15,135 nucleotides of DNA from assembly GCA_003833135.1 (NCBI GenBank), contig QZLH01000256.1, positions 13,204 through 28,338 on the forward strand, written 5' to 3'. Shown piece after piece: positions 1-7,901 of this stretch. The notes below the pieces were generated by a model. It was given only the letters and a program-made list of their open reading frames with translations, was not told the origin of the DNA and did no database searches. Source of the stretch: Oehlia diaphana (taxonomy: Eukaryota; Glomeromycota; Glomeromycetes; Glomerales; Glomeraceae). Each line of letters starts with the position of its first letter. Position 1 is the stretch's first letter. The translations under genes and the position numbers were made by a program.

Positions 1-154
1 GACGAATCTAATGGTAGTAAAATTGTATTTCTAGGATTAATACTTGATGAGATATTAAGTAAAATATAAAAATAAAAATATACTATTATATTTTATTTAA
101 TATTTTATTAACTAATAATCCTAGAAATACAATTTTACTACCATTAGATTCGTC
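1..154. repeat. Foldback element: perfect 39-bp inverted repeat around an AT-rich spacer
   Basis: Bases 1-39 are the exact reverse complement of bases 116-154. The arms start GACGAATCTAATGG and end CTAGGATTA. The 76-base spacer (40-115) is almost all A/T, and its two halves are themselves loosely complementary, so the whole unit could fold as one long hairpin. This looks like a small foldback or MITE-like non-autonomous element. The left arm begins exactly at the window edge, so the true outer boundary and any target-site duplication on that side cannot be seen. The right arm is followed by TTGTTGAGACG. No coding capacity is present. The inverted repeat is certain; the transposon interpretation is inference. 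Confidence 0.85.
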
Positions 155-255
155 TTGTTGAGACGATTCCAATGAACTATGTTTCAGCCTTTTCTGATCA
201 CTGGATCAAAAGTTAGCAAACTGCCTAATTGGTAACGGTATTTGATGAAAATGCC

Positions 256-288
256 AATCAGTCACAAATCAGTCACCAATCAGTCACC
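256..288. repeat. Three tandem copies of an 11-bp unit (AATCAGTCACC)
   Basis: The unit AATCAGTCACC is repeated at 256-266 (last base A instead of C), 267-277 and 278-288, and decays into AATTAG at 289. The array overlaps the left arm of the hairpin at 274-330. It lies at the junction between the foldback sequence and the retrotransposon fragment. Confidence 0.85.
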
Positions 289-330
289 AATTAGCTACCT
301 GATTGATGCCCGATTGGTGACTGATTGGTG
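274..330. repeat. 18-bp perfect inverted repeat (hairpin) built from the 11-bp unit
   Basis: Bases 274-291 (CACCAATCAGTCACCAAT) are the exact reverse complement of 313-330, with a 21-base loop. A further 9-bp inverted pair, CTAATTGGT at 225-233 and ACCAATTAG at 286-294, lies around it. The structure probably belongs to a short repetitive element next to the LINE fragment. It supplies the last residues of the open frame that reads through from that fragment. Confidence 0.8.
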
Positions 331-667
331 CCTGGTTTTTCACATTTTGACCTGTGAATTGCTCTTTAAAGTTGTTAGGAGTTTTGAAAACACCGTTCTT
401 TTGGTTTAGATTAGTTTCGTTTAAGGCCATAATGTCTACTTGATTTTCTTGCATCCAATTTAGTATTCCATAATGTTTTGCATTGTCACCTGCCAGTCCA
501 TTGATGTTGTGGGTTCCAATGTGAAGTGTAAGGTAGTATAACGCGTCTAAATCCACTTGTTGTTTCTTAAATCGTATACGTTGACTAAGCAAAAAACTAT
601 CAATATTTTCTGAATTTACTTTGTTATTATTATTGTAATTGTTATTCTGTACTCTAATGTTCAACAT
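284..667 (-). pseudogene. Truncated LINE (non-LTR retrotransposon) endonuclease domain fragment
   Basis: The open frame has 127 codons. Residues about 48-89 match the start of the endonuclease/exonuclease/phosphatase (APE-type) domain of non-LTR retrotransposons: GTHNING carries the motif I Asn (N54), and ALNETN carries the motif II Glu (E84), a metal ligand in this family. The preceding 47 residues are Asn-rich and not recognisable. After about residue 110 the frame runs into the 11-bp/hairpin repeat, so the rest of the endonuclease (a full domain is over 200 residues) and the whole reverse transcriptase are missing. It is best read as a dead fragment joined to unrelated repeat DNA. The alternative, a short expressed host protein that captured the fold, seems unlikely because most catalytic residues are absent. 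The family call rests on motif recognition alone. Confidence 0.65.
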
Positions 668-2330
668 GAGTGTAGAATTGTATGTTTAATGTATTAATAT
701 TGTCTATAATATTGTCTATATTATTAGAGCTATTTGTTCCAGCCAAATAGTCCCTCAATTCAATTTAATATTATAAATTGCTAGTTTAAATTATGAAATT
801 TAAATTATATGATTATGACTAAATAATTTAACTAATAAATTATTTTATTACATAAAATTTTATTATAAATAATTATACTTTACAAAATTTTATATAATTC
901 TAGCTGAATTATAATTTGGTCAGATTTATGCTAATTATATTTAATTTTAATTGGAGTTAAATATAAATTAAATATGCAAATCAATTATTCAGATTTTTAG
1001 AAATGAGTTTGAAATAGATTAAATTGGTTGTATTTATTTTAAATTCAGTTTTTAAAAATAAAACCAATGTCAAATTCTAATAACTATAATTGATTTGTAA
1101 TTATGAAAAAGTAAATTTATATTATTAAAAGAATTTTATTTTTATCGTATTTATGTTATATCATATTCCTATAATATATTTATATAAAATCAAAAATGGC
1201 ATTCTAAATTTTTTTAATATATTAAGAAAACTTGTAAAGCAATTAAAAATATATATAATATAAGTTATTTATAATATATAGTAAGTGTATAAAGTCTCAT
1301 ATTAGGATTTATTTTTTAAAAAATAAAAAATTTTAATAAAGTTATGTAATTAAAATAATCAATATAATTAATATATAAAAATTACTAAAAAAGAAAATGC
1401 AATATATTACAGGTGCTAGTTAAATAAAGTATTTTAGAAGTTAATGTTTATGATTATGTAAACTTTTTATATAATTAAATATTGATTCCTATAAGAGTAA
1501 ATAAAAAGTATAAATATATATATATATTGCAGGTGTAAAAAAAACAAAAATCTATTTTAAAAAAATGGATACTTACAGAGAGTAATTATCATATTTTTCT
1601 ATCTATAATTACAAATAGCTATAGATATCAAATTAATAATAAAGTAATTATAAAATTTAACTAATATAATTCTTAAAGCTCTATATGAGCCAGCTTGTGT
1701 AGGGCTTTAATAATTCTACTAAAAAGTATTTATAAATTCACAAATATTAATAAAAAAAGTTATATTTAAATTGCATAGTTATAATTATATTTAAGTTATT
1801 TAATTATATGATAAATAATAAATAAAAAAAAGTAAATTAGGTTATATATAATCTAATTGGTTATTTAATTATAGTTATATATAAATAAGTTATTTAATTA
1901 TAATTAAATTGTTTATAGTTTTAAAAGTTATTTAGTTATAATTAAGTTATTTAGTTACAGTATAATTAATAAGTTATTGTATAACCAAATAATCTAAATT
2001 AAGCCATTTATAACTAAATAACATAATTATATTATTTAGTCATAAATAGCTTAATTATTATTTTGATTAATTATTTCATATTATTATATATTTGTTAATA
2101 ATAAAATTATTGAATATTGATAGAAATTTATCTAAGTAAATTTATTAAACTTTTAATATTATTGTTGAATAATTTAAATTTAACAATATAAATATTTAAT
2201 TAGATAAAAATAACTGGTTATTATAATAAAAAAAAATAAAATAATTTATTCACTTTATTAAATATTGAGTTTATTTTATTCTTATATATATAAAGTATAA
2301 TTTTTAAGTAACTGCATAATACAGTTATTG
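668..2330. other. AT-rich intergenic DNA without a recognisable gene
   Basis: This is extremely A/T-rich sequence with stops in all frames and no frame of useful length. I see no tRNA, rRNA or snRNA signature. It contains short A/T-only simple sequence (for example TA repeats near 1516-1527) and the degenerate repeat cluster listed separately at 1793-2040. It probably represents decayed repeat DNA between the LINE fragment and the regulatory-looking DNA further on. Confidence 0.7.
1793..2040. repeat. Degenerate direct and inverted repeats of AAGTTATTTARTTATA
   Basis: Near-identical copies of AAGTTATTTAATTATA or its G variant occur on the plus strand at 1793-1808, 1887-1902, 1926-1941 and 1944-1957. 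The same motif appears inverted at 2008-2022 (TTATAACTAAATAAC), which is an exact 15-bp reverse complement of 1927-1941. Both orientations within 250 bp could fold into alternative hairpins. The A/T-only composition makes some resemblance expected by chance, but the exact 15-16-mers recur too regularly to be only composition. Confidence 0.6.
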
Positions 2331-2417
2331 GATAGGAATATTACCAAACTGGAAAGTGGATTGGATGATACTTTAACATTTCCATTCAATTATTGATATA
2401 TTCATTTTTCAGGAAAA

Positions 2418-2441
2418 ATCACGTGAAATAATTGTCACATG
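2418..2441 (+). promoter_or_regulatory. Pair of E-box-like sites (RTCACRTG)
   Basis: ATCACGTG at 2418-2425 and GTCACATG at 2434-2441 both match RTCACRTG, the core recognised in fungi by Cbf1/USF-type bHLH factors. They lie in the same orientation, 16 bp start to start. Two more matches lie at 3146-3153 and 3638-3645. No gene start is visible close by, so what they would control is unknown. Binding is inference from consensus only. Confidence 0.35.
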
Positions 2442-2481
2442 ACCATATATCGTAGTTCTATTCAACCATAAAACCTTAATG

Positions 2482-2493
2482 TCTTCTAGAAGA
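2482..2493. promoter_or_regulatory. Palindromic heat-shock-element-like site TCTTCTAGAAGA
   Basis: This 12-bp perfect palindrome contains TTCTAGAA, two inverted nGAAn units as found in heat shock elements. A third correctly phased unit is not clear. It lies about 40 bp after the E-box pair. A short palindrome in AT-rich DNA can arise by chance. Confidence 0.25.
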
Positions 2494-2847
2494 AACTTTG
2501 ATATATCATAGTAAATTTATAGAACAAAAAGAAAGAAGTAATTCATGTATAATATTTAAAAATTTGCTAAATATTACAATATCAAGCTGATTGATTAATA
2601 ATACCGACTTATGTGTGATATACCATTTATTCCATAGTCTTGAATTTTAATTTTAACCAGAATTGATTTCGAAAATATGGGCTAGTTGATTTTTAAACCT
2701 CGGGCAAAATAACCAAATACAAAATATGCAATGCAATTTGGTATAGTGTAAAAAAATAATATCACGAGAAAGAAATGTTAAAATAAAAGTAGTAAAAACG
2801 ATCATCATTACTAGATTCGCAATGGTAAAAAAAAAAAGAATTAATAA
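2494..2847. other. Intergenic DNA, no gene seen
   Basis: This AT-rich sequence contains a weak 68-codon minus-strand frame (2653-2859) whose translation is a run of hydrophobic residues, as expected from T-rich DNA. No motif, RNA gene or convincing start context was found. Confidence 0.6.
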
Positions 2848-3045
2848 TTGATACGGCAAAATTGGGCGAAATTCGAGGGCGAAAATTTTTCATTTCGTAT
2901 ATGCTTGTATGAATTCGGATTTAATTATGGGTGTAACAAAAAATTTTACATCGTTCCTTATTTCGCCTATCGCTCACTTACGCCGGCATTAGCATTTTTA
3001 TGGATCGACGAATTATTTATCCTTTTGAGGTTAGGAGAATATTAA
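2848..3045 (+). other. Less AT-rich island with a 65-codon open frame, possibly a decayed dispersed repeat
   Basis: The segment stands out from its neighbours by more G/C and more CG dinucleotides, for example GGGCGAAA at 2864-2871 and again at 2877-2884, then GCCTATCGC and ACGCCGGC. A plus-strand frame of 65 codons spans it, rich in aromatic and hydrophobic residues and ending LLRLGEY. I recognise no domain. Composition alone suggests a repeat remnant or a regulatory island rather than a normal gene. I rate a real small protein as unlikely but not excluded. Confidence 0.35.
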
Positions 3046-4640
3046 CACATTAGAACTGGTGACGCGATTTAGTGTTCATTGAAGATATGTAAAAAAAAAT
3101 GGTAAATGCTTGATATTCATGTGAAGGGAGTAAGTTCGTTCCATTATCACATGACATTATGGTGTGTGCTGAAGGTTTGATTAATATCTTTGAAGCTGTT
3201 AACCGTATAACCGATAATACTCTAATTATGAACATATAAATATATAATACTTTCTTCTGGTATAGGTGTATAGAACCCCCTGAAATTTCACAATAGATAA
3301 TAATTTGTTTTTACGGTAATAATAACAAAGTATTATGTTTACTTATATCGATTGCTTTAAGTGGTTCATACAGAATAAGTAGTAAAGGTTAGCTGAATCA
3401 AACTATCTTGTTAGTATATAATAAAAATCGTCAATGTCAATTAATGAAATCGTAACATAATCTAATTAAAATATGATTAGAAAGAAAGAATTCAATTACG
3501 TGATAACGATTTTTAATTATGTAATTAAAGCGAATACATTGTTCTAAAGTTTAGAATTAAGGGGTAAGTCATCAATTGTACATCATTTAAGGAAAAATGT
3601 TTCGGCTTTAACGCATTTTCAACGCGATCTACGAGTTATCACGTGAATATATGCTAGAAAACCTTATTATTAGGGGTTAGTTGAATGTTTTAATTTGAAA
3701 TTTTTTGCGGAGTAAATTAAGATCACGAGATCAAAATTTCGGGGAATGTCCAAATTTAAAACTTTGTACGAATTATAATAAAGTATAAAAATGATTCAAA
3801 TTGGGTTAACAATATTTTTTAACCCTATGATTTCATTTATGCATACACAAAATGAAAAAAAAAAGAAATTGGATCGAGCGTGAATGTCTTTTCATATTAA
3901 AAATAAATTTTATTATTAATTCATTGAAATAATCATATTATTATTTATATTAACATACATAATAATATGTATATATATAAATATTATATGTACAGTTATA
4001 TGAGATTTCACAAACGGTCTTTTTTTGAATTTTACGATAATACTTACTAAGGTATAAATATTTGAAAGTTTCTTAAAATGGAATAGATCACAAATGATCT
4101 CTTTTTTATTGATCTGCCACAAAAAGAAAAATAGAAGTTTATCCTAATCTCGTGTTTATTACATAAAAAAAATATGACGCAAGTAACTAAACTTATTTTA
4201 ATGTTTCACAATCAGTGAAACTCTGAGTAAGTTCAGGGTTAAAAAAATTTTTATTTTACAATATTTACTTTTATGGGCTTATCAAAAACGTGGGGAAATA
4301 GTGATTATTTTTTTAAACATACGATAATTCTAATACTGCGCCATCTACCGATACCAAAGTTTTTTTAAATGAAATTTTTTTTTTATTTTTTTTTTTCTTT
4401 ACATTTGAACACTTGATATTAAATTTTTGTGGCTGGTTTACTATCTATTTGTGTTTCTTCTTGTTTTTTTTCCGTTTCTCTCCGGTTTCTTGGGGAATTA
4501 CCTTTTTTTGAACCATTGTATCCTTTGTATCTATGTATCTTATCTATGTTGTACCGTTTATTATTTTATCTTTGAGGTACAATATACCATAAAATACGAT
4601 AACTTTTTTAAGGAATTAGACATAATAAATATGTCCTAAT
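3046..4640. other. Intergenic DNA, no gene seen; two E-box-like octamers
   Basis: This is AT-rich sequence of moderate complexity. Frames of 60-70 codons (3050-3235 minus, 3916-4122 minus, 4427-4639 plus) lack recognisable domains and read as hydrophobic or low-complexity peptides typical of T-rich strands. The only regulatory-looking elements are ATCACATG at 3146-3153 and ATCACGTG at 3638-3645, which continue the RTCACRTG series begun at 2418. No tRNA or snRNA boxes were found. Confidence 0.6.
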
Positions 4641-4700
4641 TTTCAGGAAAAACGCGAGGTGATGGCGGGAATTCCGATATAAATGTCAATTTTTACGATA

Positions 4701-4732
4701 TTACGTCATGTGTCACTAATTCATTAACGCGT
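4701..4732. promoter_or_regulatory. CRE-like TTACGTCAT and MCB-like ACGCGT sites
   Basis: TTACGTCAT at 4701-4709 (ATGACGTAA on the other strand) matches the ATF/CREB-type bZIP site. ACGCGT at 4727-4732 matches the MluI-box (MBF) core. They sit in a short stretch (about 4650-4770) of higher sequence complexity. No transcription start is identifiable nearby, so function is inference. Confidence 0.25.
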
Positions 4733-4769
4733 GTGAATGAGAAATGAGAGAGTAAACGTAAACGTATCA

Positions 4770-5731
4770 AGTACAGTATATATATGCTAAGAATTGTACC
4801 AAATTTATGAATTTAAGCTTTCAATAAATATAATAAACAAGCTTCATTTTTTTCGTGGTGAATCAATAATCTTAATTTGGTAAATCCGGTAAATTAGAAA
4901 AAAAGGGGAAAAAGTCTTTATTTCATTTAAATGTGTTACATTACGTTAGGATTGTTTATTTGAAAGAAAAAAAAAAAAAAAAAAAAATCAATCTTTGTGT
5001 TTAAAATCTGAAATAAAAAAAAAAAGATAATTCACAAAAAAAAATTTTCCCAATAATAAATAAAGAGATTAAAATCTTTTTTCATTTATTTCTTGCCCAC
5101 AAACAGGTATTTATTAAAAAAGATATGAGATAAGACTTACTATTAATGGCAAACCATTTTCTTCTTTTAATATATTTTTGTTTATGTTGATGATGCAAGA
5201 TATTCATACCAATATGTTACACGCATTTAAGGCATACATCTTCAAAAAAATATCACAAGTATTTTCGCAAATATTTTTTTCATTGTCATTATCGATTATT
5301 GATTTTTTACTTTCGATACTTATTTTATAAAAAAGTTTTGGTTTCTTTTAATAATATTATATGCAAATAAATCGATAATGCACATTGAACGGGAACTTTA
5401 TTAACTATTTTAACTTTTATGGTAGATCTATTTAGATCTAATCTTTAGATATTGATCTTTTGTGATAAAAAAAAAAGAAATTAAGTGAAATTAAATAACA
5501 AAGACGCACGCACAAAAAAAAAAAAATAGTATAATCAATTATTGTTTTATTTTGCCTTCAGATTGTAAAAAAAAAGGAGTTAATTGTGAAAATTTCCGCT
5601 TGTTTTTCATTTTCTTTCATTAATGTCTAATAATGGAAATTAATTATTTGGGGTAAGTTGAACAAAGAAAAAACTACGGGTAGTTTTTTTTTTTTTTTTT
5701 TATTTTATATTATTAATTAATATATAATTTA

Positions 5732-5771
<40 letters not shown>

Positions 5772-6300
5772 TAATAATATGAAGGTTATAATAATAAAAT
5801 GTTACCTTATATTATTATGTACCAAATTTCTGGGGAAAATTTATACCCAAGAAAGTTAAATGGTGTTATCTTATCCATTTATCAAATTATCCATCTATAA
5901 ATTTTTTTTACAATGTTTACAAATTCCATTTTTTTTTCATGTAATGGTTTGGTCATTTGATACTTTTGCATGCACGCATCAATCCGAACAAGACCTCACA
6001 GTTTTAAATGTTATGTCGATCTACATGCGGGAATTCAGTAACCCAAAGATCAAATGACCCTTCAATAATCCGCAGAAATTTCTCAAATCATTGCATATTT
6101 GATCTTATGACCTGCTTGTGAGACGAGATTGAAGATTATTTCCTAAGATAAAAAATGTTATAAATGAATTGAATTAATTTAATTGAATTATATTTTAAAT
6201 ATCGTTTATTATTATTATTATTATTCAAAGAAATTTCTTTATGAATTTCTTTCCCTTTTTTTTTTAAAAAAAAAAAAAAAAAATATCATGAGATTTTTTC
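4770..6300. other. Intergenic DNA with homopolymers and simple repeats, no gene seen
   Basis: Contains A21 at 4967-4987, T18 at 5684-5701, a TAA microsatellite at 5734-5771, a T10-A18 switch at 6256-6283, and two TAGATCTA palindromes at 5423-5430 and 5433-5440. A 65-codon plus frame at 5860-6057 has no recognisable features. A 10-bp inverted pair, AAGATCAAAT at 6046-6055 and ATTTGATCTT at 6097-6106, follows it. Confidence 0.6.
5734..5771. repeat. (ATA)n trinucleotide microsatellite, about 12 units
   Basis: An uninterrupted ATA/TAA run of about 38 bp, flanked by further A/T-only sequence. Probably length-polymorphic between strains. Confidence 0.9.
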
Positions 6301-6668
6301 TGCAATAATCTTCTCATTTTAAGATTTGTTACTCGTGTTTCTCGGTCATCACCATTTGGGATGCCTCGGAAGAAAACGGAACCTTAATGTATTCGTACGG
6401 TAGTACTAAGATGTTCCGACAATATAACAATATAATGAAACGATTATGAACAAAATGAAAGAGATGAAAGAATTGAACGTCGGATACTAGCCTCAAGTTA
6501 TATCGGCGTTATCAAATTGTGTAATGAAAGACAGAGATAATCTAGTATAAATAATTGATATTTTACCGAGTTAAAAATTGTTTTATTTGTAAAAAAATGC
6601 ATGCAATGTCGATGATTAAAATATATATCTGATAAATTATTTATCTTATTATTTTCTTATATATATTT

Positions 6669-6680
6669 TGATAGATAAGC
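6669..6680 (+). promoter_or_regulatory. Overlapping double GATA motif (TGATAGATAAGC)
   Basis: GATAG at 6670-6674 and GATAAG at 6674-6679 share one base. HGATAR sites are bound by fungal nitrogen-regulatory GATA factors (AreA/NIT2/Gln3 family), and glutamate synthase is a plausible nitrogen-regulated target. The site is about 1.2 kb upstream of the GOGAT start codon. Single GATA words are common by chance in AT-rich DNA; the close doubling is what makes this one notable. Confidence 0.3.
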
Positions 6681-7012
6681 TTAACTAATATAATTGGACA
6701 AGGTTTCACATGTAATTTCATTAAAAAAAAAATTGATTTTCTATCAAAATTATTACTTGTATGAGGTTTTTTTTTATCAAATCTAATTTGTGATTGACAG
6801 ATATCTAATTATTATAGGTTAGACTAATATAACATAATCATACGGCTAATTAGAAAATAATAATAATAATAATTTCTATTACCATTTTTTTTTTTTTATC
6901 TATATATATCTCTATATATATCATTATATATCGTTAGTTCCCTTCTCTTCAGTTTATGTATTTTATTTATTTTTATTTATTTATTATATATATATACGAG
7001 TAATTGATTTTA

Positions 7013-7025
7013 TGATAAGATAAGG
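7013..7025 (+). promoter_or_regulatory. Tandem GATA motif (TGATAAGATAAGG) upstream of GOGAT
   Basis: Two full GATAAG words overlap by one base, at 7014-7019 and 7019-7024, about 880 bp upstream of the GOGAT start codon. This is a strong-looking arrangement for AreA/NIT2-type GATA factors, which often bind paired sites. Control of GOGAT by nitrogen status through this site is inference. Confidence 0.35.
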
Positions 7026-7172
7026 AAAAAAAACTACTTGATTTTTTTTATTTATTTGTTTTCAAAAAAAAAAAAAAAAAAAAAAATCCAAGCCCCTCCA
7101 AAAAAAATTCGGAAATTCCCGTCTTCAGCCAAATTTTATAACGTAAATTTTCCGAAATCGGTTTTTTTATGA

Positions 7173-7235
7173 ATGATTTTTTTTTTAATAATCGATCAAC
7201 ATCTATATTATATATATATATAAAAAAAAAATCAT
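7173..7235. repeat. 14-bp inverted repeat of poly-T/poly-A type
   Basis: ATGAT followed by T9 at 7173-7186 is exactly complementary to A10 followed by TCAT at 7222-7235, around a loop ending in a TA run. It lies in the low-complexity upstream region of the GOGAT gene and is largely a product of the A/T tracts. Confidence 0.5.
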
Positions 7236-7397
7236 CGATCTAAAAAAAAATATTTAAAAACGGACATAAAAAATTCTCATTTTTTTCCTTCACTTCTCCC
7301 TCTTTTTTTTTCATTTTATATTGTTTTCATTTTATTTTATTTTTTTTTTTCTTTAGTTTTTTGCTCGTCTTCAATCATTGGTGACGACTCTCATACA

Positions 7398-7405
<8 letters not shown>

Positions 7406-7431
<26 letters not shown>
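7406..7431. repeat. (AT)13 dinucleotide repeat
   Basis: Thirteen uninterrupted AT units preceded by an A tract and followed by TTT, about 470 bp upstream of the start codon. Self-complementary, so it can form cruciform or hairpin structure. Confidence 0.9.
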
Positions 7432-7439
<8 letters not shown>

Positions 7440-7750
7440 GAGAGGGAGTAAAATTTTTTTTTTTTAATTTGTAATCTGTAATTTTTTTTTTCTTTCATCT
7501 CTCTTTTTTTTTTTTTTTACGTATAATCAATTAATTCTATTATTACAGCAAAAAAAAAAAAAAATTGTTCCTTACAATCATTACAACGATATATTATTCA
7601 AATTATATACCTATTCCTCAAAAAGAGAAAATAAAAAAATCTTAATTAGATTATTTTGTAGTTATAAATTATTTTTAGTGTAAAAAAAAAATCAACCCGT
7701 TTTTCATAATACTTTCTATACTGTATATATAAAAATAAAAAAAAAAAAGA

Positions 7751-7774
7751 TATATATATATATATATATATATA
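7751..7774. repeat. (TA)12 dinucleotide repeat
   Basis: Twelve TA units following an A-rich tract and GA, about 130 bp upstream of the start codon, probably in or close to the 5' UTR. Confidence 0.9.
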
Positions 7775-7901
7775 ATCAATTGGTTTCCCCTTCTCCCCTT
7801 TTCTTTTTTTTTAAAAAAAAAGTAGCATAGTTATAAAAATTCATATTATTTTTTATTTTATTATTTCAATTTCTTCTTTTTTTTCTCTCTCTTAAATAAT
7901 T

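Larger units (their letters stand above)
7026..7901 (+). promoter_or_regulatory. Promoter and 5' UTR region of the GOGAT gene, low-complexity A/T
   Basis: The roughly 900 bp before the start codon are dominated by poly-A (A23 at 7064-7086), poly-T and TA repeats (7406-7431, 7751-7774). It ends with a pyrimidine-rich stretch at about 7861-7892 (TTCTTC, CTCTCTCT) typical of a fungal leader. Long dA:dT tracts disfavour nucleosomes, so this could be an open promoter. No single TATA box can be chosen because TATA words are everywhere. The transcription start is not determinable from sequence alone. Confidence 0.5.

Noticed and set aside
2653..2859. 68-codon minus-strand open frame
   Set aside because: Hydrophobic low-complexity translation expected from T-rich DNA; no motif, no homologue recognised.
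3050..3235. 61-codon minus-strand open frame
   Set aside because: Short, no domain, no coding-type composition.
3916..4122. 68-codon minus-strand open frame
   Set aside because: Encoded by A/T simple sequence; Ile/Asn-rich C-terminus is a composition effect.
4427..4639. 70-codon plus frame that looks like a membrane protein
   Set aside because: The Phe/Leu/Tyr content comes from a T-rich strand; no conserved motif or supporting signals.
5860..6057. 65-codon plus open frame
   Set aside because: No recognisable features and surrounded by homopolymer DNA.
6361..6420. CGGAA direct repeat (6367 and 6377) and CGTACG palindrome as a zinc-cluster binding site
   Set aside because: The spacing and orientation match no known consensus that I can name, and the words are too short to stand alone.
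7521..7548. GTATAA...TTACAG as a 5' leader intron
   Set aside because: Only 28 bp, too short to splice; the longer GTAAAA donor at 7448 is the only reasonable partner.
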